64,000 nucleotides of DNA from assembly GCF_900099915.1 (NCBI RefSeq), contig NZ_FNDB01000003.1, forward strand, positions 168,226 to 232,225, in the 5' to 3' direction. How positions within the stretch are numbered: the first letter of the stretch is position 1; every line of letters begins with the position of its first letter. Both the position numbers and the translations under genes were made by a program. Under the pieces are notes generated by a model. It did not search any database, had not been told where the DNA came from, and saw only the letters and a program-made list of their open reading frames with translations. This stretch comes from Flavobacterium omnivorum. Lineage in GTDB: Bacteria; Bacteroidota; Bacteroidia; Flavobacteriales; Flavobacteriaceae. Below are positions 51,928-60,106 of this stretch, piece after piece.

Positions 51928-52857
51928 ATGCACCAACTTCACAATTGCCCCATTTGCAACTCGCAGACTATTAATCCTTTTATTCAAACGACAGCTCAAA
52001 TGCATTCAAGCAAAGAGTTATTTAATTTTGATCAGTGTGCCGAATGTCAACTGGTTTTTTTAAACCCAAGAGTAGAATTAGACGTGTTAAAAAACTATTA
52101 CACTTCTCATTACCTGCCTTACAGAGGTTCTGAAGCGTGGGGGAAATTTGAAAAATTAGTTGAAGGAAGCCAGCAAAAGTTAGATTTAAAACGGGTGCAG
52201 CGGGTAAGAGATGCTCATTTCATTTCATTAGAGTCTTTAATTTTGGATGTTGGTTGTGGTAAACCCTCTTTTTTGAAAGCGTGTCAACAAAAGTTACATT
52301 GCCAAACAATGGGGATTGACTTTAGCGACGAAGGATGGAAAGAGCAAGAGGCCAGCTTTGAAGGATTAGATTTGCGAGTAGCAGAAATTAAAGAGTTACC
52401 AAGTAATTTGCAGCCCGATGTTATCACGATGTGGCATTATCTGGAGCACGACTACACCCCATTAGAAAATCTCACCTATTTAAAATCTATTGCGAAACCA
52501 TCAACAACACTTGTTATTGAAGTTCCCAATTTCGATTCTGCTAGTCGAAAAAAATACAACGAAAATTGGGCTGGTTGGCACACACCGCGTCATATTTCAT
52601 TATTTTCTCCTAACAACATCGAAATATTACTTAATAAAAGCGGATGGAAAGTCACCAACCTATTAACTCATGGCACCATGGATCCTTACCTGCTCTATTG
52701 GATGAGCGAAATGGAAAAAAAGGGAATACAGTGGGATAAAAATATGGAAGACGAATTTTGGAACTTTATGGTTGGAATGGTACAATTCATGCCCAAAAAA
52801 TGGATGGAAAAGAAATCATCTCTCGGCATTATGACCGTAATTGCAACACCAAATTAA
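51928..52857 (+). CDS. Class I SAM-dependent methyltransferase with N-terminal zinc ribbon
   Basis: 309 residues. CPICNSQ and CAECQLVF form a four-cysteine zinc ribbon (about 8-40). The Rossmann SAM-binding motif SLILDVGCGKPSF lies near 105, with ITMWHYLEHDYTPLENL as the post-motif and HISLFSPNNIEILL later. The architecture matches C-methyltransferases acting on sugars or small molecules. The carotenoid cluster is convergent, 6 bp away, but no link to carotenoids is shown. Confidence 0.88.
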   Translation: MHQLHNCPICNSQTINPFIQTTAQMHSSKELFNFDQCAECQLVFLNPRVELDVLKNYYTSHYLPYRGSEAWGKFEKLVEGSQQKLDLKRVQRVRDAHFISLESLILDVGCGKPSFLKACQQKLHCQTMGIDFSDEGWKEQEASFEGLDLRVAEIKELPSNLQPDVITMWHYLEHDYTPLENLTYLKSIAKPSTTLVIEVPNFDSASRKKYNENWAGWHTPRHISLFSPNNIEILLNKSGWKVTNLLTHGTMDPYLLYWMSEMEKKGIQWDKNMEDEFWNFMVGMVQFMPKKWMEKKSSLGIMTVIATPN

Positions 52858-52863
52858 CGAATT

Positions 52864-53565
52864 TTATAAACTTAACAAATCTTTACCTTCCCAAGTTCCG
52901 GATGATTTATAGGGTTGAAACCTAGAAAAAAGTTCTTCTGAATACCATTCATATTGGCGTGTTTTCTTAATGGCTTCTTGATGTTGCTTGCTTTTATATG
53001 CAAATTGTTTTACCGATTCAAAATCCTTCCACAAACTGAAAGTTGCCATCTGAATAATGGGAACCTCACCTACACCTTTAGTGTAGATCAAGCCTTCATT
53101 TCCGTCTAAACCTTTTTCAGAAGTGGGAACGTATTTCCAAAACTTTACAAGCCAATTCCATTTTATGGTTGCTCGAGTAATAATTGCAATTGGTAAATTT
53201 TGCTCTAGTTCCGCCCCTTTTTCAAAAGGATTTTTACCAACCCAAGTCCCAACTGCTGAAATATTTTTCATGTAAAGTGTACATATTTCCTCTGTATGTT
53301 TCTCATACTGTTTAATCAAATCAGAAGAAGTAAAAAAGGTTTGGGCTGCTGCTTCTGATTCCCAAACTTGTAGTAAACAATAAACTGACCAATCAGGCAT
53401 AGGGTTAAAACCTCTTCCTTTTCCACTACCCATCAATCTGTAGAAAGTCAAACCCTTTACTTTTTTTAAATCTTTATTAGCGAATTGCATCATACCAAAA
53501 CCCCAAGCTTTATCGCTAAAAGAAGCATATCTAAAAAAGGTAATTGTACTAATTTGTTTGCTCAT
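52864..53565 (-). CDS. CrtA-like (spheroidene monooxygenase family) protein
   Basis: 233 residues. ITFFRYASFSDKAWGFGMMQ, KGLTFYRLMGSGKGRGFNP, DWSVYCLLQVW and MATFSLWKDFESVKQFAYKS follow the spheroidene monooxygenase (CrtA) pattern, including the GSGKG-GF-P segment. CrtA oxidises the C-2 position of acyclic carotenoid ends. Position beside CruF-, CrtD- and CrtZ-like genes suggests 2'-hydroxylation or ketolation of a monocyclic carotenoid, for example toward myxol. That product is inference. Confidence 0.82.
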   Translation of the reverse strand: MSKQISTITFFRYASFSDKAWGFGMMQFANKDLKKVKGLTFYRLMGSGKGRGFNPMPDWSVYCLLQVWESEAAAQTFFTSSDLIKQYEKHTEEICTLYMKNISAVGTWVGKNPFEKGAELEQNLPIAIITRATIKWNWLVKFWKYVPTSEKGLDGNEGLIYTKGVGEVPIIQMATFSLWKDFESVKQFAYKSKQHQEAIKKTRQYEWYSEELFSRFQPYKSSGTWEGKDLLSL

Positions 53566-53643
53566 GATCAAATAATTTCTAATTAATTATAGTTGGAAGT
53601 TAGGAATATAGGTTGCAAATACTTTTTTATTCGACACTTAGAT

Positions 53644-54285
53644 TTAAGTGATTAAAAAATACAATGCAACAAAAAAGACAAATTGTGCAAGTAGAATAAC
53701 CACGCTAATTTTAGGATTTATTTTAGGACGAAAAAAGTAAATCAACCCATGAATAAAACTACTGGTTGCAAACCACATCACGTAGTTTTGAAATGGAACT
53801 ACACTATTTTCCCAACCCCAAAAGCCCAATTTCATAGCAACCGGTTCAATGAAAAAGTCCAAGGCAGTCATCATAATAGAAGGGAAAATGACTAATAAAA
53901 ATGGCTTTTTAGTAAAATATTGAACGAAACCATAAGAACTTAATGATAAAAATAACCAATTGACACCAATCACTAAGGGAGTTTCAAAAACTTTAAATCC
54001 AAATAAATTACCATACGAATAGCTCCCAAATAATACACCTGTCGCAACTCCAACTGCCTCAACTGTAAATCCTATCAAAAAAATTAGCAACGATAGGTTT
54101 AAAAACTTTTTACTAAAATCATTATTAACTTTGTAAAAAACAAATAGTGTTAGCAATAAATTAAGAGGTGTAAGTGGCAAAAATAAATTTTTAAATTCAT
54201 GCAGCGCTATTCCGAGTGTTCCAAAAAAATAGAACAACAGCAAAATCCCAATCCAACGATTTTCTATTGATATGGTTTTTATCAT
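53644..54285 (-). CDS. CruF-like carotenoid 1,2-hydratase
   Basis: 213 residues with about seven membrane segments. TVEAVGVATGVLFGSYSYG, PLVIGVNWLFLSLSSYG, TALDFFIEPVAMKLGFWGW are hallmarks of the DUF422/CruF family, which adds water to the psi end of carotenoids. The start overlaps the preceding desaturase stop by 4 bp (ATGA), so translation is coupled. Confidence 0.87.
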   Translation of the reverse strand: MIKTISIENRWIGILLLFYFFGTLGIALHEFKNLFLPLTPLNLLLTLFVFYKVNNDFSKKFLNLSLLIFLIGFTVEAVGVATGVLFGSYSYGNLFGFKVFETPLVIGVNWLFLSLSSYGFVQYFTKKPFLLVIFPSIMMTALDFFIEPVAMKLGFWGWENSVVPFQNYVMWFATSSFIHGLIYFFRPKINPKISVVILLAQFVFFVALYFLIT

Positions 54286-55742
54286 TTTACGAGTTTATCA
54301 ATAATTTTTGCAGATAATAAAGCTAAAGGAATTCCACCACCTGGATGCACACTACCACCACAAAAAAATAGATTCTTGTACTGCGAAGAAAAATTCTTGT
54401 GGCGAAAGAAAGCGGCAAACCTATTGTTGCTAGATGTCCCGTATAGAGAACCTTTATACGAATATGTTTTATCTTGTATGAGTTGTGGAGTTAATTGTTG
54501 CTCAAATTGGATCAGTTCCTCTATACTTTCACCTAAATTTCTTGAAATTTTGCTTAAAATATTTTTTCTAGCTTCGGCAATTAAACTATCCCAATCTTGA
54601 CCGTAAACGGACGGGACATTAATCATTACAAACCAGTTTTCTTTTCCTTTGGGAGCGTCTCCTTCATTTTTTTTACTGGTAATATTGATATAAATAGTGG
54701 GATCTTCGTAGATTGTTTTGGCTTCAAAAATATGATCAAATTCCGATTTATAATCCTCTGTAAACATAATGTTATGCACATCTAATTGCGGAAATTCTTT
54801 ATTAACTCCCCAATAAAAAATAAGTGCAGAACTCGATCGTTCTTGTTTATCTACCTCTTTTAATTTTTTTGCAGAAGGAATTAATTTTTCATAAACAGTA
54901 TGAATGTCAGCATTACATACAACAAGATCAGCAGCGTAAATACAAGAAGCTGTAGTAACACTTTTTGCCAAATTATTTTCAGTTCCAATCGCAATAACTT
55001 CTTGATTATAATGAAATTCAACACCAATTTCTATGGCTAGTTTTACTAAGCTATTAGTAATCTCGTGCATACCGCCTCGAGGTAAGTAAGCACCAAGACC
55101 AAACTCCAAATGCGGAATTATATTCAATATCCCTGGCGCTTTATATGGATTTGATCCATTATAGGTGGCATATCTGTTAAACAACCGAATCGTTTTCGAA
55201 TCGGTAAAGGTATTTTCATTGACCTGATTCATTGTATTAAAAATATTCAAAAACGGCATCTTGACTATAGCAACTAAAGTCGAAAAAGAAAGAAATGAAT
55301 TTATTTTATGAAGTGATTTGTTTAGAAATTGATCTTTAGTAGCACCATAAATAAAAGCACTTTTATTTAAATGCTTCTTCACCTTTTCGGCAGAATCAGT
55401 TGTTTTTCGTTCCATTTCTGCTGCAAAAGCATCGATATCTGAACTTGCTATAATCTGTGTTCCATCCTCATAAAAATAATTACATAAAACATCAAGTTGA
55501 TCAAAATTGAAATAATCAGACGATTTTTTTCCAGAGAGATCAAAAAGTTCAGTAACTAAATTAGGCATAGTAAAAAGCGAGGGTCCAGCATCAAACCTAA
55601 AATCATTCCCACTAATTTGGGTTAGCTTTCCACCAGGATAAGAGTTTTTTTCAAGAACTTGAACAGCGTAACCCTTGTTTTGCAATCGAATTGCCGCGGC
55701 TAGTCCCGAAATTCCAGAACCAACAATGATTGCCTGCTTCAT
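54282..55742 (-). CDS. CrtI/CrtD-family carotenoid desaturase
   Basis: 486 residues. FAD-binding N-terminus AIIVGSGISGLAAAIRL with the family KGYAVQVLEKNSYPGGKLTQ, and C-terminal FFCGGSVHPGGGIPLALLSA. This is the phytoene desaturase superfamily. Coupling to a CruF-like hydratase suggests the 3',4'-desaturase branch (CrtD) rather than phytoene desaturase, because no phytoene synthase is adjacent. Both options remain open. FAD-dependent, membrane-associated. Confidence 0.85.
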   Translation of the reverse strand: MKQAIIVGSGISGLAAAIRLQNKGYAVQVLEKNSYPGGKLTQISGNDFRFDAGPSLFTMPNLVTELFDLSGKKSSDYFNFDQLDVLCNYFYEDGTQIIASSDIDAFAAEMERKTTDSAEKVKKHLNKSAFIYGATKDQFLNKSLHKINSFLSFSTLVAIVKMPFLNIFNTMNQVNENTFTDSKTIRLFNRYATYNGSNPYKAPGILNIIPHLEFGLGAYLPRGGMHEITNSLVKLAIEIGVEFHYNQEVIAIGTENNLAKSVTTASCIYAADLVVCNADIHTVYEKLIPSAKKLKEVDKQERSSSALIFYWGVNKEFPQLDVHNIMFTEDYKSEFDHIFEAKTIYEDPTIYINITSKKNEGDAPKGKENWFVMINVPSVYGQDWDSLIAEARKNILSKISRNLGESIEELIQFEQQLTPQLIQDKTYSYKGSLYGTSSNNRFAAFFRHKNFSSQYKNLFFCGGSVHPGGGIPLALLSAKIIDKLVK

Positions 55743-55893
55743 AAAGGTTTTACTATTAAAAAAATGTCGATGAAAAATATAGTTTTGACGATGAGTTTTC
55801 CAGACTAGAAACTGCGGTTCTGTTGAAAATATTCATGATTAAAAAGATAAGCTAAGAAAAAATTGTTGAGCACTATTTTATAAACTTCCCATT

Positions 55894-56352
55894 TTAAACA
55901 TTTACTTTTTTAAGCTCTTGTTTTAAAAACTTCCAGGGAACAATCAACATTCCAAAACACTCGCCTTCCTCTTTCCCCCTATGTTTATGATGCACTTTGT
56001 GCGCTCTACGAATCGCTTTTAAATAAACATTTTCAGTGTTTCTAAACCATTTAAATCTTTGATGTATAAAGACTTCGTGAACTAAAAAATAAGCTAATCC
56101 ATACGCTAATATACCAAAACCAATATACATCACTGTCCAATAACCGTACATTGAACCCAACATAATGCACAACCAAGATGGAATTGCATAAATTAGGAAA
56201 AAAGCATCGTTTTTTTCAAAAAAGACTTCCTTGTTGGGGGTATGATGATCAAAATGTAAATTCCATAAAAAACCATGCATTACATATTTGTGTGTAAGCC
56301 AAGCCATAAATTCCATTCCCCAAAAAGTTAAAAAAATAATTATAAAACCCAT
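55894..56352 (-). CDS. crtZ: CrtZ-like beta-carotene hydroxylase
   Basis: 152 residues from ATG 56352. Histidine clusters HKYVMH, HFDHH, HEVFIH and HKVHHK are those of the fatty-acid-hydroxylase/CrtZ superfamily, which carries a di-iron site. FWGMEFMAWLTHKYVMHG is the typical CrtZ start. It hydroxylates the beta ring at C-3. It lies upstream of the CrtD/CruF/CrtA-like genes in the same direction, consistent with a monocyclic 3-hydroxy carotenoid. Confidence 0.9.
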   Translation of the reverse strand: MGFIIIFLTFWGMEFMAWLTHKYVMHGFLWNLHFDHHTPNKEVFFEKNDAFFLIYAIPSWLCIMLGSMYGYWTVMYIGFGILAYGLAYFLVHEVFIHQRFKWFRNTENVYLKAIRRAHKVHHKHRGKEEGECFGMLIVPWKFLKQELKKVNV

Positions 56353-56700
56353 ACCTATTAATTTTAAAATCAAATAAAGATTACATGCATTTTTTAGATT
56401 GAACAATCAACAAAACAGGAACTATTGTAATGATTGTCCTTTTTTTATGACAAATCTGCAAGTATAAAAATGATTTATAAAGGTATGAATTTAAAAAGAT
56501 AATTTTCGCCTATTTAATCCAGTATATTTGGATTAGTACTAAAAGTTTTGGGGAAATAGTAAAACATTGGTTTTTGCATTTTAGATTGATATCCAAATCA
56601 GAAAGTTTTGTACTTGATGCATTTTCGTTACCATTCCTGTTTACTAAAGTTATCAAAAGCAAAAAAGCCTTTCGGTTACGAAAGACTTTTTTCTTACTAG

Positions 56701-56774
56701 CGGTCTGGACGGGACTCGAACCCGCGACCCCATGCGTGACAGGCATGTATTCTAACCAACTGAACTACCAAACC
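56701..56774 (-). tRNA. tRNA-Asp (anticodon GTC), copy 1
   Basis: The acceptor stem GGTTTGG/CCAGACC with discriminator G, anticodon stem-loop ATGCCTGTCACGCAT giving GTC, and T-arm CGGGTTCGAGTCCCG. 74 nt, no encoded CCA. A hairpin at about 56661-56694 (agcctttcggttacgaaaga) downstream is a terminator. Confidence 0.96.
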
Positions 56775-56841
56775 AGTAATTTTTTTTTAATCTGCAATGC
56801 TCTACTGCTCTTTTCCAAGAATTCTTCAGAAACTGCCTCCT

Positions 56842-56884
56842 CCCAAACATCGAGATGACAGACATGTTTACTAACCAACATCCT
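56842..56884 (-). pseudogene. Decayed tRNA-Asp copy
   Basis: atcgagatgacagacatgtt and tactaaccaaca align with the anticodon and D-arm region of the flanking tRNA-Asp genes (atgcgtgacaggcatgta, ttctaaccaact). Neither acceptor strand is intact. A second fragment (ttggtctaactactaaaccc, 56930-56949) may be another eroded copy. Confidence 0.6.
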
Positions 56885-57048
56885 TTATTTTAAATCAAAA
56901 AAGCTATTCGCCGAGGCGAAAAGCTTTTCATTGGTCTAACTACTAAACCCGCTACGAGTTACAAATTCGTAGCAAACAACACAACTAACGTTAAAAACCT
57001 TAAGGGGCAAAAAAGCCTTTCTGTTACGAAAGGCTTTCCCCAATATTG

Positions 57049-57122
57049 CGGTCTGGACGGGACTCGAACCCGCGACCCCATGCGTGACAGGCATGTATTC
57101 TAACCAACTGAACTACCAAACC
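57049..57122 (-). tRNA. tRNA-Asp (anticodon GTC), copy 2
   Basis: Identical in sequence to copy 1 over the 74-nt gene body. It has its own terminator hairpin at about 57013-57038 (aagcctttctgttacgaaag). Confidence 0.96.
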
Positions 57123-57208
57123 TCTGCGTTATTGCGGTGGCAAAGATACAATAGATTTCCGTTTGCACAAGCGTTTTTTGAAAAAATATTTGATAAATAT
57201 TCCTCGTT

Positions 57209-58135
57209 TTATCCAAAGTTTTGTTTTTCAACCAAGTATGTCATTAATATTTTTTCAAAACTTTCATGCACACTCACCGGAATGTACTTTATTCTGTTCT
57301 GAGAACAAGTCAGGGCCAACTTTTTAAAGTAACTTTCTATCTGTTTTTCATATTCTTCTTTTATATTATCTGCAAAAACAGCTACTACCTCACCTGTTTC
57401 AACATCGACAAACTTCCTTGGAGCGTTATCAAAATCAAAATTTAACTCTGTTTTATTATCCACGACGTGAAATAAGACTACTTTGTGTTTATTGTGTTTC
57501 AAATGTTGCAATGCATTAAACAGTGCTTCTTCATTTCCAGATTGAAACATATCCGTAAATAAGATAATCATAGAGCGTCGATGAATCTTTTCCGCTATTT
57601 GATGTAAAAATGTAATCGTATCGGTACTTTTTTGAACCACAGGTTTTATTAGCAGTCCTTCAAGAGCATTTAAAATCATTCGATGATGGCGATCACTGCC
57701 TTTTTCAGGCGCGTAGTACTCGTAAGTATCCGAAAACACGCTTATGCCTACAGCGTCACGTTGTTTCTTCAGCAAGTTCATTAAAACCGCCGAAGCCAAG
57801 ACCGAGAACCCTATCTTATTTTCAAAAAACGGCTGGCTTTTCGTTAATACCGGATAGTGCATCGATGACGAATTATCGATAATAATATGACAACGCAAAT
57901 TTGTCTCTTCCTCAAACCGTTTGGTATACAAACGATCCGTTTTGGCAAACAACTTCCAATCAATGTGCTTGGTGCTTTCGCCAACATTGTACACTTTATG
58001 TTCAGCAAATTCTGCTGAAAAGCCATGAAATGGGCTTTTGTGCATTCCTGAAATAAAACCTTCCACAACCTGATTTGCCAATAGCTCCAGATGCTGGAAA
58101 CTAGAAATTTTCTCTATTTGCGATTCGATCTTCAT
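57209..58135 (-). CDS. DUF58 (VWA-like) protein
   Basis: 308 residues. The DUF58 signature VYNVGESTKHIDWKLFAKTD lies near 50. A VWA-like fold follows, with a metal-site-like IIDNSSSMHYPVLTKSQP. IILFTDMFQSGNEEALFNAL continues the fold. Such proteins act with MoxR ATPases, often in gliding/aerotolerance-type operons; no MoxR gene is visible here. Cytoplasmic. It is monocistronic between tRNA-Asp and trxA. Confidence 0.9.
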   Translation of the reverse strand: MKIESQIEKISSFQHLELLANQVVEGFISGMHKSPFHGFSAEFAEHKVYNVGESTKHIDWKLFAKTDRLYTKRFEEETNLRCHIIIDNSSSMHYPVLTKSQPFFENKIGFSVLASAVLMNLLKKQRDAVGISVFSDTYEYYAPEKGSDRHHRMILNALEGLLIKPVVQKSTDTITFLHQIAEKIHRRSMIILFTDMFQSGNEEALFNALQHLKHNKHKVVLFHVVDNKTELNFDFDNAPRKFVDVETGEVVAVFADNIKEEYEKQIESYFKKLALTCSQNRIKYIPVSVHESFEKILMTYLVEKQNFG

Positions 58136-58294
58136 CTACCAAATATATTAAAAGATTAAATGATTAAAAAATTACTCAAACAAAACTTAATCAAGAAGCT
58201 TAAATCAATTCCGCTTAAACAAAAAAAAGGTTTGACTTTCGCCAAACCTTCTCTCTGAACCCAAAAGGATTCTATATAAATCATAATCTACCGA

Positions 58295-58612
58295 TTACAA
58301 CAACGCGTCTAAACTATCTGCATACGTTTGCTTTGGAGCTACTCCTACTTGTTTACCTACAACTTCTCCATTATGAAAAACCAATACAGTCGGGATGTTT
58401 CTTACTCCATATTTAGCTGCAAATTCTTGATTTGCATCAACATCTACTTTCCCTATAACAACTTTTCCTTCGTATTCATTGCTTAATTCATCTATGATTG
58501 GACCTACCATTCTACATGGTCCACACCAAGCTGCCCAAAAATCTACCATTACCGGTTTGTCTGATTTCAAAACTACTTCTTCAAAAGTAGCATCTGTTAT
58601 TGCTAATGCCAT
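58295..58612 (-). CDS. trxA: Thioredoxin
   Basis: 105 residues, the canonical length. The active site W29-C-G-P-C33 is in FWAAWCGPCRM; cis-proline in RNIPTVLVFH. It reduces protein disulfides with thioredoxin reductase in the cytoplasm. A promoter is predicted 55 bp upstream. Confidence 0.97.
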   Translation of the reverse strand: MALAITDATFEEVVLKSDKPVMVDFWAAWCGPCRMVGPIIDELSNEYEGKVVIGKVDVDANQEFAAKYGVRNIPTVLVFHNGEVVGKQVGVAPKQTYADSLDALL

Positions 58613-58666
58613 AATATTTAATTTAAAGTTTATCGTTTGATTATTTTAATGTTTCAAACTAGAATA

Positions 58667-58674
58667 CAAATTTA
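58667..58674 (-). promoter_or_regulatory. Predicted -7 box of trxA
   Basis: On the minus strand TAAATTTG (TAnnTTTG), with a TTTG 16 bp upstream. About 55 bp before the trxA ATG. Confidence 0.45.
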
Positions 58675-58937
58675 GAAATTAAAAACAAATCAAACACTAT
58701 TCACAAATTAGTTTTGACTATTAATCTATTGCCAATTTCTATCTATATTATCGGACAAATTATACCATTTGTTTTCTAATGCGATCTATCCTGATGAACA
58801 ATGGGTTTCTTCTCCCTAAAAATTCAACACGCGCTATTCGCGCTAAAAAGTGCAAAAATTTCCATCTTAGTAGGTAAAGTCCTTTTTGTACTACAAGAAA
58901 CTCAATTCAATAAGCAAAGTGTTTTTTTACAAAATGA

Positions 58938-58964
58938 AAAAAGCTACCTCTTCAGGCAGCTTTT
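58938..58964 (-). terminator. Terminator of the outer-membrane protein gene
   Basis: aaaagctacct/aggcagctttt form an 11-bp stem with one mismatch, followed on the minus strand by a T-run. The rest of the 377-bp gap to trxA holds only the trxA promoter; no further gene is supported. Confidence 0.75.
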
Positions 58965-58989
58965 CAATCTATACTTCAAAACTATTTTA

Positions 58990-59853
58990 TTACAGACTGT
59001 ATTTCATTCCAAGGGTTAATCCCAATCCACTAATTCCAACGTAAGAACTCAACTCATCTGTTGGCCTAGTACTATCAATCGTATTAAACTGTGAATTATT
59101 CGAATTACTATCCAAACGATCAGAATAATTAGAATGAATCTGTGCCGTGGTACGCGTATTTAATCGATCTGTTCCATTAACAGTAAACTCAGTAGTTTCT
59201 TTATCTTTTCCATGAACGGTAAAATTACGGTATTCTAATTCTGCAAAAGCAGAAAGGTTTTTAGCCAGTTTATAAGAAGTCCCCAATGCGGCTTGAAAAC
59301 CTAAAGTAGGATTGGGTTTGATAACATCTTTGCTATACACATTTACACCGGGCGCAACAACTGCGTTTGTTTTAATGGTTAAATCACCATGCACAGGAAC
59401 AATCACCCCTACTTTTGAATAAGTCTCAAATCCTTTCACTTCACCTAAAAATAACACAATAGCCGGAGCTAAATCAAAAGCTGTAATCTGACCCACAGAT
59501 CTCAAGGTTACTAACCCGTCATCTATTCTTTTCACCATGGTCTTGTCATTACTATTGTAATAATTGATCCCCATTTCTACACCCAAACGATCTGTAAAAC
59601 GATAACCCACTCCAGCTCCAGTTCTAAAACCTTCCCCAAAAGAACCTGTAATACTTTCTTCTGAAATTAAATTTCCACCCACAAAAACCTTGCTTAATGC
59701 TGCTTGTCCGCCTACAGTAGGAAATTCAGTTGCAGCAGTCTGCATAAAATAAGATCCGCCCAATTTAAAATACCAACTTTCCTTTTTTTCGGTTTGCCCT
59801 ATCATCGTCATGGAACAAATCATAAACCCTAGTAAAAATAACTGCTTTTTCAT
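58990..59853 (-). CDS. Outer-membrane beta-barrel protein
   Basis: 287 residues from ATG 59853. Signal peptide QLFLLGFMICSMTMIGQ, then alternating strands (WYFKLGGSYFMQTAA; GFRTGAGVGYRFTDRLGVEM; KVGVIVPVHGDLTI; NPTLGFQAALGTSYKLAKNL) ending in an aromatic-rich last strand GLTLGMKYSL. The pattern is that of porin family/OmpW-like proteins. No specific substrate. It has its own terminator. Confidence 0.85.
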   Translation of the reverse strand: MKKQLFLLGFMICSMTMIGQTEKKESWYFKLGGSYFMQTAATEFPTVGGQAALSKVFVGGNLISEESITGSFGEGFRTGAGVGYRFTDRLGVEMGINYYNSNDKTMVKRIDDGLVTLRSVGQITAFDLAPAIVLFLGEVKGFETYSKVGVIVPVHGDLTIKTNAVVAPGVNVYSKDVIKPNPTLGFQAALGTSYKLAKNLSAFAELEYRNFTVHGKDKETTEFTVNGTDRLNTRTTAQIHSNYSDRLDSNSNNSQFNTIDSTRPTDELSSYVGISGLGLTLGMKYSL

Positions 59854-60106
59854 AATTTCGTTTATTATCATTTATACAAAAATAACTCATTTTTACTTAA
59901 AATTTAATAACAAAGACAGTCAATTATATGTTAAAAATGATTAAAGTTTAATAGTCAAGCTATTGCAAACGTTTAGATATAAAAATAAAACTACACATCT
60001 GAAGCATAAATTGTAATGGAATTACTAGAACAAACACCTTACAAATAATTTTCAAAATCATCAGTTTTTAAGCTCTCAAAATTTTCATCTTATTAAAATT
60101 ATGATT

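Noticed and set aside
58801..59019. 72-codon frame between trxA and the barrel gene
   Set aside because: It runs through the terminator hairpin and into the antisense of the barrel gene; no family features.
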